This document shows, piece after piece, positions 43,010 to 52,500 of a stretch of 64,000 bases of DNA. This DNA is from Bacillus sp. 103mf (GTDB lineage: Bacteria; Bacillota; Bacilli; Bacillales; Bacillaceae_G). The first letter of the stretch is position 1. Each line of letters opens with the position of its first letter. Where the stretch lies: the NCBI RefSeq assembly GCF_900116295.1, contig NZ_FPAF01000016.1, positions 1 through 64,000 on the forward strand, read 5' to 3'. Made by a program: the position numbers and the translations under genes. Below the pieces are notes generated by a model. That model ran no database searches and was not told where the DNA came from. It saw nothing but the letters and a program-made list of their open reading frames with translations.

Positions 43010-44134
43010 ATGTTATATGTACAAAAACAAGTATTTCGGCTAAAGAAATATACATTTGAAAACGGTGCATCAATTCCAATCCAAATTGGTTATGAAACAT
43101 ACGGTACGTTAAACCGTGAGAAATCAAATGCTATTTTAGTGTGTCATTATTTTAGTGCAACAAGTCATGCAGCAGGAAAGTATACAGAGCAAGACTTAAT
43201 TCCAGGTTGGTGGGATGCGTTAATTGGACCTGGAAAAGCGATTGATACAAATAAATATTTTGTAATTTGTACAGATAATCTTTGTAATGTACAAGTGAAA
43301 AATCCTTATGTTGTGACAACAGGACCAAAAACGATAAATCCGGAAACAGGCGCAGAGTATGGAATGGAATTTCCAGTCTTCACGTTTCTTGATATGGCTC
43401 GCATTCAGTATGAATTAATAAAGGATATGGGAATTACGAGGCTGCATACGGTTATTGGTCCATCTGCTGGAGGTATGATTGCTCAGCAATGGGCCGTTCA
43501 TTATCCGCATATGATGGAACGAATGGTTGGCGTGATTACAAATCCGCAAAATCCAGTTGTAACGTCTATTAATGTTTTGCAACATGCAATCGATGCAATT
43601 CAATTAGACCCAGCTTGGAAAGAGGGAAATTATGGGGAGCAGCAGCCTGTAAAAGGACTGCACTTAGCAGCGAAAATGATGTTTATAAATGCATATGATG
43701 CTCACTATTATGAAACGACATTTCCGCGGGACAGTACAGAATCTGCGCCGTATCAAGATTTTTGTACATTAACTTCATTTGAAGAAGCAATTAACGAGGC
43801 TACATTACAGAATATCTCCTTTGTTGATGCAAATTCATGGATGTACACCGCAAAAGCAACTTTATTACACGATATTGTTCACAGGTTTTCTGCATTAGAA
43901 GAAGCGCTTCAGCAAGTAGAAGCGAGCGTCCTTATGATTCCTTGTAAGCAAGATTTACTGCAGCCTCCCCGTTATAATTATGAGATGGTTGAATTGTTGA
44001 GAAAGAATGGGAAATTTGCAGAAGTATATGAAATTGAAAGTATATACGGACATATGGCAGGTGTGTTTGAGACGCATTTATTTGCAGGGAAAGTGCATCA
44101 ATTTCTTAATCAGCGGATCTCAAGTATTATGTAG
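43010..44134 (+). CDS. MetX-family alpha/beta hydrolase (homoserine O-acetyltransferase-like), 374 aa
   Basis: Whole-length match in style to MetX: YETYGTLNREKSNAILVCH, FVICTDNL, a nucleophile elbow GPSAGGM (near residue 152), and C-terminal His in GHMAGVF. True MetX enzymes usually have GGSMGG at the elbow, so this may be a paralogue with another acyl transfer or hydrolase role. Next gene is a rhodanese, which would fit sulfur metabolism. AAGGAGG site. The gap 42757-43009 shows no further feature. Confidence 0.75.
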   Translation: MLYVQKQVFRLKKYTFENGASIPIQIGYETYGTLNREKSNAILVCHYFSATSHAAGKYTEQDLIPGWWDALIGPGKAIDTNKYFVICTDNLCNVQVKNPYVVTTGPKTINPETGAEYGMEFPVFTFLDMARIQYELIKDMGITRLHTVIGPSAGGMIAQQWAVHYPHMMERMVGVITNPQNPVVTSINVLQHAIDAIQLDPAWKEGNYGEQQPVKGLHLAAKMMFINAYDAHYYETTFPRDSTESAPYQDFCTLTSFEEAINEATLQNISFVDANSWMYTAKATLLHDIVHRFSALEEALQQVEASVLMIPCKQDLLQPPRYNYEMVELLRKNGKFAEVYEIESIYGHMAGVFETHLFAGKVHQFLNQRISSIM

Positions 44135-44201
44135 CTTTTACACATAACTTGTTTTCTCAGTGGTGCATGCTAAAATTGAGGAGAAAGAAGGAGGAGAGTT
44201 T

Positions 44202-44507
44202 ATGACTGAAGTGAAAACAATTATGCCAGAAGAAGTACAAGAGCGTTTAGAAAAAGGAGAAACGCTCTTTTTAGTAGATGTGCGTGAAGATGAAGAAGTA
44301 GAATATGGGAAAATTCCAGAAGCAGTGCATATTAAAATGGGTGATATTCCTCATAAATTAGACTTCTTTGATAAAGAAAATGAATATATTTTTATTTGCC
44401 GATCTGGTATGCGCAGCGAAAATGTTTGTCATTATTTAAATGAACTAGGTTATAAGACATTGAACATGCTTGGCGGTATGATGCAGTATGAAGGAGAAAT
44501 AAAATAA
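44202..44507 (+). CDS. Rhodanese-like sulfurtransferase domain protein, 101 aa
   Basis: Start ATG 44202 after GGAGGAG. Single rhodanese domain with active-site Cys in IFICRSGMRS (near residue 66), and FLVDVREDEEVEYG near residue 23. Single-domain rhodaneses carry persulfide sulfur. It lies 67 bases after the MetX-family gene and ends with a terminator (AAAACTTGAAAC / GTTTCAAGTTTTTTT, 44547-44582). Confidence 0.9.
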   Translation: MTEVKTIMPEEVQERLEKGETLFLVDVREDEEVEYGKIPEAVHIKMGDIPHKLDFFDKENEYIFICRSGMRSENVCHYLNELGYKTLNMLGGMMQYEGEIK

Positions 44508-44546
44508 AATCTTTCATCTAATACTTGTTAAAATGTAATAATTCTT

Positions 44547-44582
44547 TTGAAAACTTGAAACGCGTCCGTTTCAAGTTTTTTT
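44547..44582 (+). terminator. Terminator after the rhodanese gene
   Basis: AAAACTTGAAAC / GTTTCAAGTTTTTTT. Confidence 0.85.
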
Positions 44583-44636
44583 CTTTTGCATACAGTGTAG
44601 AAAGCACGAGATATTGTTAAGGAAGGTGGTTCAAGA

Positions 44637-44858
44637 GTGAATTCACTTATTCGAAAAATCAAAGTCATAAACAATAGAGGAGCAATCAATATGGGGAATT
44701 GCTACAATCTTTCTCCATTTTTTGCGACGAAGGCATTTAGCGGCGCTGGTGGATCAAGCTTTGCGACATTCTTAAATGGGAAGTTAATGCCGCCGAGCGT
44801 ACCAACAGGTACTGAATTTACTCCACCGCTAGAGACAAGTTTAACGGCAGGAGCATAA
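44637..44858 (+). CDS. GerPA/GerPF-family spore protein, 73 aa
   Basis: GTG start with AGGAAGGTGG upstream. Pattern KIKVINNRGAINMGNCYNLSP..TKAFSGAGGSSF matches GerPF/GerPA proteins, which in the spore coat help germinants reach their receptors. Not part of a gerPABCDEF operon here. Its stop codon lies at the edge of repeat R1 copy G. Confidence 0.75.
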   Translation: MNSLIRKIKVINNRGAINMGNCYNLSPFFATKAFSGAGGSSFATFLNGKLMPPSVPTGTEFTPPLETSLTAGA

Positions 44859-45053
44859 TATATATACAAGTTAAAAAAACGACATAAAAACCCCTTTCCT
44901 TTTAGGGGGGACGAGGGCATCTGGCCGTGCATAGAGACGGTCAGGGCCTTTTCCTGCCACATGCGAGGTTTAAAACAAAGGAAGAAAGCAAGTAGTGGTC
45001 ATGTTTTGTTCTGTATAGCAGCGACTTATATGTTGAAAAAATAAAATGGATTT
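44859..45053 (-). repeat. Repeat R1, copy G (inverted)
   Basis: The only copy of the family on the opposite strand. CTGGCC-N12-GGTCAG, GGGGGACGAGGGCAT and TATAGCAGCGACTTATATG are clear. It sits between two gerPA/PF-like genes. Confidence 0.85.
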
Positions 45054-45074
45054 ATGCGGAAAGGTTGTATAAAA

Positions 45075-45416
45075 ATGGGGGCTTTTATTAAGGAATTTGT
45101 TATTGTCAATAATTCTGGGAATATTTTCACGGGAGATAATTTGCGAGATACTTCGTTTGTTGCTTCGAAAACATTTACAGGATCAACAGGACCAACATGT
45201 ATGGATGTTGTCGTCGTTATCGGGAATACAAATCAAGTTTGTTTACGTCCTGGAGATACAGTGACAACTACGATTACACGAGGCGCTGCACTAGGAAGTA
45301 GCCCAAGCAGTGGCCAAAGTAATAGTTCAAGTAGTAGCAGCGGGAGCGGTTTACAAGCAGTTCCTCAAGCAACTCCTAGTACAGAGAATACAGATTTTGG
45401 AGTAGGTTTTTCATAG
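45075..45416 (+). CDS. GerPA/GerPF-family spore protein with Ser-rich tail, 113 aa
   Basis: ATG 45075 (MGAFIKEFVIVNNSGNIF) after GGAAAGG. The first 75 residues resemble GerPA/PF (FTGDNLRDTSFVASKTFTGSTG), followed by a Ser/Gly-rich low-complexity tail (GQSNSSSSSSGSG). Paralogue of the gene at 44637, from which it is separated by R1 copy G. Confidence 0.7.
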   Translation: MGAFIKEFVIVNNSGNIFTGDNLRDTSFVASKTFTGSTGPTCMDVVVVIGNTNQVCLRPGDTVTTTITRGAALGSSPSSGQSNSSSSSSGSGLQAVPQATPSTENTDFGVGFS

Positions 45417-45437
45417 AAGTGCGGGCTGATTACTTCT

Positions 45438-45487
45438 ATGAAAAAGCATCCATCAATGGGAGAGGGAAAACTCCCCACTGATGGATG
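45438..45487. terminator. Bidirectional terminator
   Basis: AAAGCATCCATCA / TGATGGATGCTTT with inner GGG / CCC, between convergent genes. Confidence 0.75.
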
Positions 45488-45489
45488 CT

Positions 45490-46161
45490 TTATTTAATCC
45501 ATTCAACAACCATATCCATTGTTTGACGGGTTTTTTCATGTTGTGGTTCTTCTAATCGATAACCGAAAGCCACTAAACAAGAGACACCGAATGTATCTCC
45601 GGACATAATTCCTTCTTCGCGTAAAAGCGATTCTACCTTTTCTTGATGAAAGCCTTCAATAGGACAAGAATCGATACCGATTTGAGCAGCTGCAGTCATC
45701 ATATTACCTAGAGCAATGTACGTTTGTTTAGAAGCCCAATCAAACATAGCGCGATCACTTTCTAATAAATTGAAATCGGATTCTTGGAACGTTTTATAAA
45801 AATCACCTTTCACATTCACCACGTCTTGTGGAAGTCTTTGGATATTTGTCATGAAGTTAGAAATATAAGAAGAGTTATACATCATATCTTCTTTCTTTCG
45901 AGCTAATATCACAACAAAATGGCTGGCTGTTGGTAATTGTTTTTGTGCTCCCCATGCTATCGGCAGGAGTTTTTTGCGAAGATCTTGATTTTGAATCACG
46001 ACAAATTTCCAAGGTTCAAAGCCAAATGAACTTGGAGAAAGACGACCTGTTTCTAGAATAAAATGAAAATCTTCATCAGAGATTTTTTTATTTACATCAA
46101 ATACTTTGCATGCATGTCTAAACTGATATGCTTTTAAAATTTCTTCTTTTGTATTTTTCAT
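45490..46161 (-). CDS. NAD(P)H-dependent nitroreductase-family flavoprotein, 223 aa
   Basis: Start ATG 46161 after GGTGG. Nitroreductase fold: FRHACKVFD near the FMN site, LSPSSFGFEPWKFVV near residue 40, and CPIEGFHQEKV near residue 166. Resembles YfkO/HypO and YdgI-type enzymes. Divergent from an HxlR-type regulator, the arrangement expected for a redox- or quinone-responsive pair. Confidence 0.88.
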   Translation of the reverse strand: MKNTKEEILKAYQFRHACKVFDVNKKISDEDFHFILETGRLSPSSFGFEPWKFVVIQNQDLRKKLLPIAWGAQKQLPTASHFVVILARKKEDMMYNSSYISNFMTNIQRLPQDVVNVKGDFYKTFQESDFNLLESDRAMFDWASKQTYIALGNMMTAAAQIGIDSCPIEGFHQEKVESLLREEGIMSGDTFGVSCLVAFGYRLEEPQHEKTRQTMDMVVEWIK

Positions 46162-46221
46162 TTCAATAACCACCTTTTGATAATTTACTTTCTCTTGGTA
46201 AGTTGATTACAAAATAGATTT

Positions 46222-46286
46222 TACTATAGTATAATTATAGATGTAAGTACGCACATTTTTGACATATAGTATCAAAATGTATACTA
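46222..46286. promoter_or_regulatory. Candidate HxlR-regulator operators
   Basis: Two palindromes in the divergent gap: TACTATAGTA at 46222-46231 and TAGTAT-N8-ATACTA at 46267-46286. They share the TACTA/TAGTA half-site reported for YodB/HypR-type boxes. The second lies just before the regulator start. Confidence 0.55.
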
Positions 46287-46301
46287 ATGGAGAGTGATGA
46301 G

Positions 46302-46631
46302 ATGGAGAAAGAGAATATATATCGTTGCTCAGTAGAAGTAACATTAGATGTAATCGGCGGAAAATGGAAAGGCGTTATTCTATTTCATTTAATAAATGGA
46401 GAAATTCGCTTTAATCAATTTTTACGATTGATGCCTGGTATCACACAGCGAATGTTAACGAGACAATTACGAGAGCTAGAGGCTGATGGTGTGATTCACC
46501 GTGAAGTATATAAGGAAGTACCTCCGAAGGTTGAATACTCGTTAACGGAATTCGGAAAGTCGTTAATTCCGATTATCATAATGATGCGTGATTGGGGAAA
46601 TCAGTATCGAACACAAATAGAGCAGGGATAA
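46302..46631 (+). CDS. HxlR-family winged-helix regulator (HypR/YodB-like), 109 aa
   Basis: ATG 46302 after GGAGAGTGATG. HxlR domain throughout: DVIGGKWKGVILFHL, ITQRMLTRQLRELEADG and YSLTEFGKSL. A Cys near the N-terminus (YRCSVE) matches the redox Cys of HypR/YodB regulators that sense disulfide or quinone stress. Its TAA stop is inside the ATAAA end of bcr1 copy e. Confidence 0.88.
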   Translation: MEKENIYRCSVEVTLDVIGGKWKGVILFHLINGEIRFNQFLRLMPGITQRMLTRQLRELEADGVIHREVYKEVPPKVEYSLTEFGKSLIPIIIMMRDWGNQYRTQIEQG

Positions 46632-46785
46632 AGTGAAACTTTAATCAGTGGGGGTTTTCTTCATCCCCCACTGATTATTAGCCCTCCCAATCGGGCTTTT
46701 ACGGGCAGTTTATCTTCCATCTAACTTCTTTGCTTTTGCTGAACTTTGAGGTGGGAGTATTAATGCCCACGAATAGCGGGATAAA
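46628..46785 (+). repeat. bcr1-type element, copy e (158 bp, full length)
   Basis: ATAAA at 46628-46632 and 46781-46785. GTGAAACTTTAATCAGTGGG, GGGCTTTTACGGGCAGTTT, GAGGTGGGAGTATTAATGCC, CCACGAATAGCGGG. Closely similar to copy c and the same length. A terminator (AAAAAAGTGTGCA / TGCACACTTTTTT) follows at 46784-46821. Confidence 0.92.
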
Positions 46786-46821
46786 AAAGTGTGCAATCAA
46801 GGTGCTGCACACTTTTTTATT
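46784..46821. terminator. Bidirectional terminator (end of nar operon)
   Basis: AAAAAAGTGTGCA / TGCACACTTTTTT. Confidence 0.85.
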
Positions 46822-46825
46822 TTTA

Positions 46826-47509
46826 TTAAAATTTTACCGGTTTTCTTTTCCGATAAATGATATAACTGCGTCGTAAGTATTTCACTGGTACGCTAAAGAC
46901 ATGAACAAGTCTTGTAAATGGCCATGTTGCAAACAGTCCCATAGCTGCAATGATGTGAATTTTAAACCAAATTGGCACCTCCGCCATATACTCCGCTTTA
47001 GGCTGGAAAATAAAGAGGCTGCGGAACCATGGGCCAATCGTTGTTCGATAATCAAAACCGTTTGAATCGATATTTAAAAATGTAGAAGAAAGTCCTGCGA
47101 GCATTACAATAAGCAACAAGATGAGAGCGATATAGTCTCCGGTTGTACTCGTTGCAATAATCCGTTTTACGGTAAAGCGGCGATACGTTAAAATGAATAA
47201 TCCGATTACAGAAGCAATACCTGCCGGAAGACCGAAACCGATTGCCATTATATGATACGTATGTTCAGAAATGCCGAGGGAACTGTAGATGGATTCAGGG
47301 ATTAAAATTCCCATGACATGTCCGCCAATTACGAACATAATACCAAAATGAAATAGTAAACTGCCGATTCGGAGCATTTTCTTCTCTAATAGTTCACTAG
47401 ATTTTGATGTCCAACCAAATTGATCGTAGTTGTATCTAAAAATATGTCCACCAATGAAAATGACTAAAATGATATATGGGAAGAGTACCCATAAAAATTG
47501 ATCCATCAT
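46826..47509 (-). CDS. narI: Respiratory nitrate reductase gamma subunit (cytochrome b)
   Basis: 227 aa, five membrane helices. NarI takes electrons from menaquinol and binds two b haems; candidate axial His residues are seen in HIFRYNYDQ, LLFHFGIMFVIGGHV and IHIIAAMG. Last gene of narGHJI; 17 bases after narJ. Two adjacent start ATGs (47509 and 47506). Confidence 0.93.
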   Translation of the reverse strand: MMDQFLWVLFPYIILVIFIGGHIFRYNYDQFGWTSKSSELLEKKMLRIGSLLFHFGIMFVIGGHVMGILIPESIYSSLGISEHTYHIMAIGFGLPAGIASVIGLFILTYRRFTVKRIIATSTTGDYIALILLLIVMLAGLSSTFLNIDSNGFDYRTTIGPWFRSLFIFQPKAEYMAEVPIWFKIHIIAAMGLFATWPFTRLVHVFSVPVKYLRRSYIIYRKRKPVKF

Positions 47510-47526
47510 CTTTGTCGTACTCCTTT

Positions 47527-48057
47527 CTAGTTTATTTCATACTGCCATGCACGAATAGCAGTAAGGATGCAGCGGACAATTGGTTCGTGCATACTGTTTA
47601 TGTCTTTTAATTGTTGATGCAATGCTTCGATATTGCTTTCATATTTTTTCATGATCAGCTCACTATCTTCTTCACCAGCATTTGCGAGAAATTCTAACAT
47701 AAGCGGTAAATAATCAGGCAGTTCTTTATCTGTAACAGCGAAGCCTGCTTTTTGATAGTGTTGTTTTAGTTCTAACAGTTCAATTCCTCGTTCTCTTTGT
47801 TCACCAGTATTCATATAAGTGAGATACATATTTGTTTTTTTGCCAAAATCAAATGTATATACAAATGATTGAATTAATTCATCACTTGTTTTTTGCTTTG
47901 CTTGTTCGATAAACGTTGTAAGGATAGTGCGAATTTCCTCATGTTCGATAGTTTGAATATCATTTTGTAAATGAGTAAGTGCTTCTCTCCATCCTTGTTC
48001 AGGATAGGAGAGAAGAAAGGAAGAACAAGAAAATGCTGTTTGTAAACTTTGATTCAT
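47527..48057 (-). CDS. narJ: Nitrate reductase assembly chaperone NarJ
   Basis: 176 aa helical protein of the NarJ/TorD type, with FSCSSFLLSYPEQGW near the start and LPDYLPLMLEFLAN near residue 115. It guides insertion of the Mo cofactor into NarG. Gap of 19 bases after narH. Confidence 0.9.
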   Translation of the reverse strand: MNQSLQTAFSCSSFLLSYPEQGWREALTHLQNDIQTIEHEEIRTILTTFIEQAKQKTSDELIQSFVYTFDFGKKTNMYLTYMNTGEQRERGIELLELKQHYQKAGFAVTDKELPDYLPLMLEFLANAGEEDSELIMKKYESNIEALHQQLKDINSMHEPIVRCILTAIRAWQYEIN

Positions 48058-48076
48058 AATTGTTACCTCCTTTATT

Positions 48077-49552
48077 TTAAGAGATTGTCATGCAAGAACC
48101 AGGACCGCCGGCAAAGGAAAGACCACAGCTTCCTTGCTCGTTATAAAGATCTGCCACTTGTTCGCGGTGGGAAGTTGGAATGACGAAACGATCTTTATAT
48201 TTCGCAATCGCAAGAAGACGGTACATATCTTCAATGTCTTCTTTTGTTAAGTTTAGTTCTTTTAATATATCTTCATTAGGCTCTTTATTTATTTGCAATG
48301 CTCTCATATGAGTACGCATGACAGCCATTTTTTTCAATGTAAGACGAATATGAGATTCATCGCCTGCAGTTAATAAATTTGCTAAATATTGAATTGGAAT
48401 ACGCATATTATCAATAGCAGGGAAAATTTCTTCTGCTTGCCAGTTGCTTCCTTTTCCTTCGACCATGTTCATAATTGGACTTAATGGCGGGATGTACCAA
48501 ACCATTGGCAATGTACGATATTCTGGATGAAGAGGAAGAGCAATTTTCCAATCGATAATCATTTTATAAATTGGTGATTGCTGAGCAGCTTTGATCCATT
48601 CTTCTGGAATCCCTTGTTTCTTTGCTTCAGCAGCTACTTCTGGATCGTTTGGATCTAGGAATACGTTAAGTTGAGACTCGTATAAGTCTTGTTCATCTGA
48701 TACAGATGCAGCTTCTTTTACTTTGTCAGCGTCATATAACATAACTCCGATATAACGAATACGTCCAACGCATGTTTCTGAACAAATTGTTGGCATACCT
48801 GCTTCAATACGCGGGAAGCACATCGTACATTTTTCAGCTTTATTCGTTTGCCAGTTGAAATACACTTTTTTATACGGGCAAGAAGAAACGCAGAATCTCC
48901 AAGCACGGCATGCATTTTGGTCAACAAGGACAATGCCGTCTTCATCGCGCTTATACATAGAACCGGATGGACAAGAAGATACGCACGGCGGATTGATGCA
49001 ATGTTCGCAAATACGCGGTAAGTACATCATGAACACATTTTCAAAATCCGTTTTAATTTCTTCTTCCATTTTTTTGACGTTTGGATCTTGTAAGCCTGTT
49101 ATATGCCCGCCTGCTAAATCATCTTCCCAGTTTGGGCCCCATTCAATTTTATCGATAAATTCACCTGTAATAGCTGATTTTGGGCGAGCGACCGGCTGAT
49201 GTTTACGCTGCGGACTGTTTGTTAATGTTTCATAATCATAGTTCCAAGGTTCAAAATAGTCATCAATTGTTGGCTGATCCGGGTTATGGAAAATGTTCAT
49301 AAGACGCTTCATTTTTGAACCGGATTTCAACTGAAGATCTCCGTTTTTCAGCTCCCAGCCGCCCTTATATTTTTCTTGATCTTCCCATTGTTTTGGATAG
49401 CCAATGCCCGGTTTTGTTTCCACGTTGTTAAAGTACATGTATTCAGCACCTGGACGATTCGTCCAGGTGTTTTTGCATGTTACGCTACAAGTGTGACAGC
49501 CGATGCATTTATCAAGGTTCATTACCATTCCGACTTGCGCTTTAATCTTCAA
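48077..49552 (-). CDS. narH: Nitrate reductase beta subunit (Fe-S electron transfer)
   Basis: 491 aa. First ferredoxin-like cluster CIGCHTCSVTCKN at about residues 16-28; further motifs CEHCINPPCVSSCP and CTMCFPRIEAG. In CRAWRFCVSSCP the second Cys is replaced by Trp, the known feature of the NarH [3Fe-4S] cluster. Carries electrons from NarI to NarG on the inner membrane face. Start overlaps the narG end by 11 bases. Confidence 0.96.
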   Translation of the reverse strand: MKIKAQVGMVMNLDKCIGCHTCSVTCKNTWTNRPGAEYMYFNNVETKPGIGYPKQWEDQEKYKGGWELKNGDLQLKSGSKMKRLMNIFHNPDQPTIDDYFEPWNYDYETLTNSPQRKHQPVARPKSAITGEFIDKIEWGPNWEDDLAGGHITGLQDPNVKKMEEEIKTDFENVFMMYLPRICEHCINPPCVSSCPSGSMYKRDEDGIVLVDQNACRAWRFCVSSCPYKKVYFNWQTNKAEKCTMCFPRIEAGMPTICSETCVGRIRYIGVMLYDADKVKEAASVSDEQDLYESQLNVFLDPNDPEVAAEAKKQGIPEEWIKAAQQSPIYKMIIDWKIALPLHPEYRTLPMVWYIPPLSPIMNMVEGKGSNWQAEEIFPAIDNMRIPIQYLANLLTAGDESHIRLTLKKMAVMRTHMRALQINKEPNEDILKELNLTKEDIEDMYRLLAIAKYKDRFVIPTSHREQVADLYNEQGSCGLSFAGGPGSCMTIS

Positions 49553-52500
49553 GCCAATCTACCTCCTTCAGTTTGCGGATGACGACATTTAAGTCGCGTT
49601 GGTTTCCAGTTGGGCCATAGTAGTTAAAGCCGTAACTTAATTGACCGTATCCGCCAATCATATGAGTTGGTTTTACGTGAATGCGCGTCGGGCTATTATG
49701 TGTTCCTCCGCGGTTACTTGTTAAATTCGTACCAGGCACGTTAATATGGCGATCTTGTGCATGATGCATAAAGGCCATTCCACGCGGCATACGGTGTGTG
49801 ACGACAGCGCGTGCAACAACAACGCCGTTTCGGTTAAAGCATTCAATCCAGTCATTATCAGCAACACCGGCTTCAGCGGCGTCATCTTTATTCATCCATA
49901 CTGTTGGTCCGCCGCGGAATAGCGTTAACATCGGCAGTGCATCAAAATACATACTATGAATAGACCATTTATTATGCGGTGTTAAATAGTTTAGCGTAAT
50001 TTCTTTTCCTTCTACTTCAGGGCGAGATTTTCGGAACGGTTTATGCTGTAAAATTGGTTTGAACGTTGCCATTGTTTCGCCAAATTCTTTCATCATGTCG
50101 TGATCTAAGTAGAAAGATTGACGCCCTGTTATTGTTCGCCACGGAATAAGGCGCTCCACATTTGTTGTAAATGGTGAATAGCGGCGTCCGCCTTTTTCAG
50201 AACCACTAAAAGCAGGTGATGTAATAACCGTTTTTGGCTGCGCTGTAATTTGTTCAAATGTGAAGCATTCTTCTTCACGCTCTTCTGCCAAATCACGCAG
50301 TTGTAAATCCGTTTGTTTTTCAAGTGATTCCCATGCCTTTACTGCCATGTGACCGTTTGTTGTCGAAGAAAGGGTTAACACAGCTTCAGCGGCATTGATT
50401 GCTTCTGTTATGTCAGGGCATCCTTTCGCGATAGAATCAGTGCGGATTACACCTAATTTGCTCTTTAATTGTTCGTATTCTTTTTCAGCAGACCAAGAGA
50501 TTCCTTTTGTACCAATTGGTTGTTTTCCAACGTTTGGTCCGAGTGCGGTCATTTTGTCATGCAGCGTTTTATAGTCTCGTTCTACAACATGAATTTGCGG
50601 CATTGTTTTGCCTGGGATTGGCTCACATTCCCCTTTGCTCCAATCTTTAATTTGTCCAAGCGGCTGTGCTAATTCTTGCGGTGTATCGTGAAGAAGTGGC
50701 GTTGCAACAACTTCTTTCATTGGCTCAAGGTCTAATTTTTGCGCCAAATCAGACACTGCTTTTGAAAGGGAGCAGAAAATATCCCAGTCAGAACGAGCTT
50801 CCCATGGTGAACCAATTGCCGGGTTAAATGGATGCACGAATGGATGCATATCTGTACTGCTTAAATCATGCTTTTCATACCACGTTGAAGCAGGAAGAAC
50901 GATATCAGAGTATAGTGCTGTTCCAGCCATACGGAAATCTAAGTTGATAAGTAAATCTAGTTTTCCTTCAGGTGCTTCTTCATGCCACTTTATTTCCTCT
51001 GGTCGTAATGAATCACTATCGTCGTTCATTAATCCGTTTGTTGTACCTAATAAATGTTTTAAGAAATACTCGTGTCCTTTACCAGAACTTGAGATTAAGT
51101 TTGCGCGCCATACGAATAAATTGCGCGGGAAGTTGTTTTTGTTATCTGGGTCTTCAATCGCAAATTTTAGCTCTTTGTCTTTTAGTTTTTGCGCAACATA
51201 TTTTCCAATTTCCTCTTGGGTTGTTGCACCACTAGCGACCGCTTCTTTATATAATTCAATTCCGTTTTTCTCGAATGTTGGATAAGAAGGTAACCAGCCG
51301 AGTCTTGCCGCTAATACGTTATAATCACCGTGATGCTGATAACGTGAGTTGCCGACAACTGGTGATGCTAAATGTCCAACTGGTGTATCTTCATAGCGCC
51401 ACTGATCTGTAACGAAATAGAAGAAGGATGTACCGTTTTGTAGTTTCGGCGGGCCTTGCCAATCCTTTGCGGTTGCGATGGTTTGCCAACCTTCTGCCGG
51501 ACGTAATTTTTCTTGGCCAACATAATGAGCCCAGCCGCCGCCGTTTACACCTTGTGCCCCAACAAGCAGAACTAGGTTTAAGACAGCGCGGTAAATCGTA
51601 TCCGAGTTAAACCAATGGTTAATACCAGCGCCGACAATAATCATCGAGCGTCCATTTGTATCAACGGCATTTTGCGCAAATTCACGAGCGATTTGAATAA
51701 TAAGTTCTCGTTTTACACCTGTCATTTTTTCTTGCCATGCTGGCGTAAACGGAACATCTTCATCAAAGCTCTTCGGTTCTTGCCCCCCAAGACCGCGGTC
51801 CACGCCGTAGTTTGCTAATGTTAAATCATAGACAGTTGTTACGAAAAGATCGCCATTTGGTGTTGGAATCTTTTTCACTGGAATGGTACGTTCTAATACC
51901 TCATTTCCGTCATCAGAAAAGTATGGAATTTGTACAGTTCTAATTGCATCCTCCATACCAAGTAAAGAAAGACGCGGATCAATTTTTTCGCCTGTTTGTT
52001 CATCTTCTAAACGTAAATTCCATTTTTTCTCGTTATCCCAGCGTGATCCCATTGTGCCGTGCGGCGTAGCGAAATCATGACCGTTATCGTTCCAAAGAAC
52101 AGGTTTCCATTCGCCAAGCTTTGTTTCCCGGCCGATATCAGCAGCATTTAAGAAACGATCTGCAACAAATTGACCTTCTTGTTGTTTTAACGTGACAAGG
52201 AATGGGAAATCGGTGTATTGTTTTGCATAATTGATGAAGTAGTCTACTTGTTTGTCCACGTAGAATTCTTGTAAAATGACGTGCCCCATTGCCATTGCAA
52301 GTGCACCGTCTGTTCCTTGTTTTACACTGATCCAGTCATCAGCGAATTTTGTTGATTCGGCAAAATCAGGGCTAACAGAAACAACTTTCGTTCCTTTATA
52401 GCGCACTTCCGCTAAGAAGTGGGCATCTGGCGTCCGTGTTAGCGGTACATTGGATCCCCATGTCATAATGTAGCCAGCGTTGTACCAATCACTACTTTCT

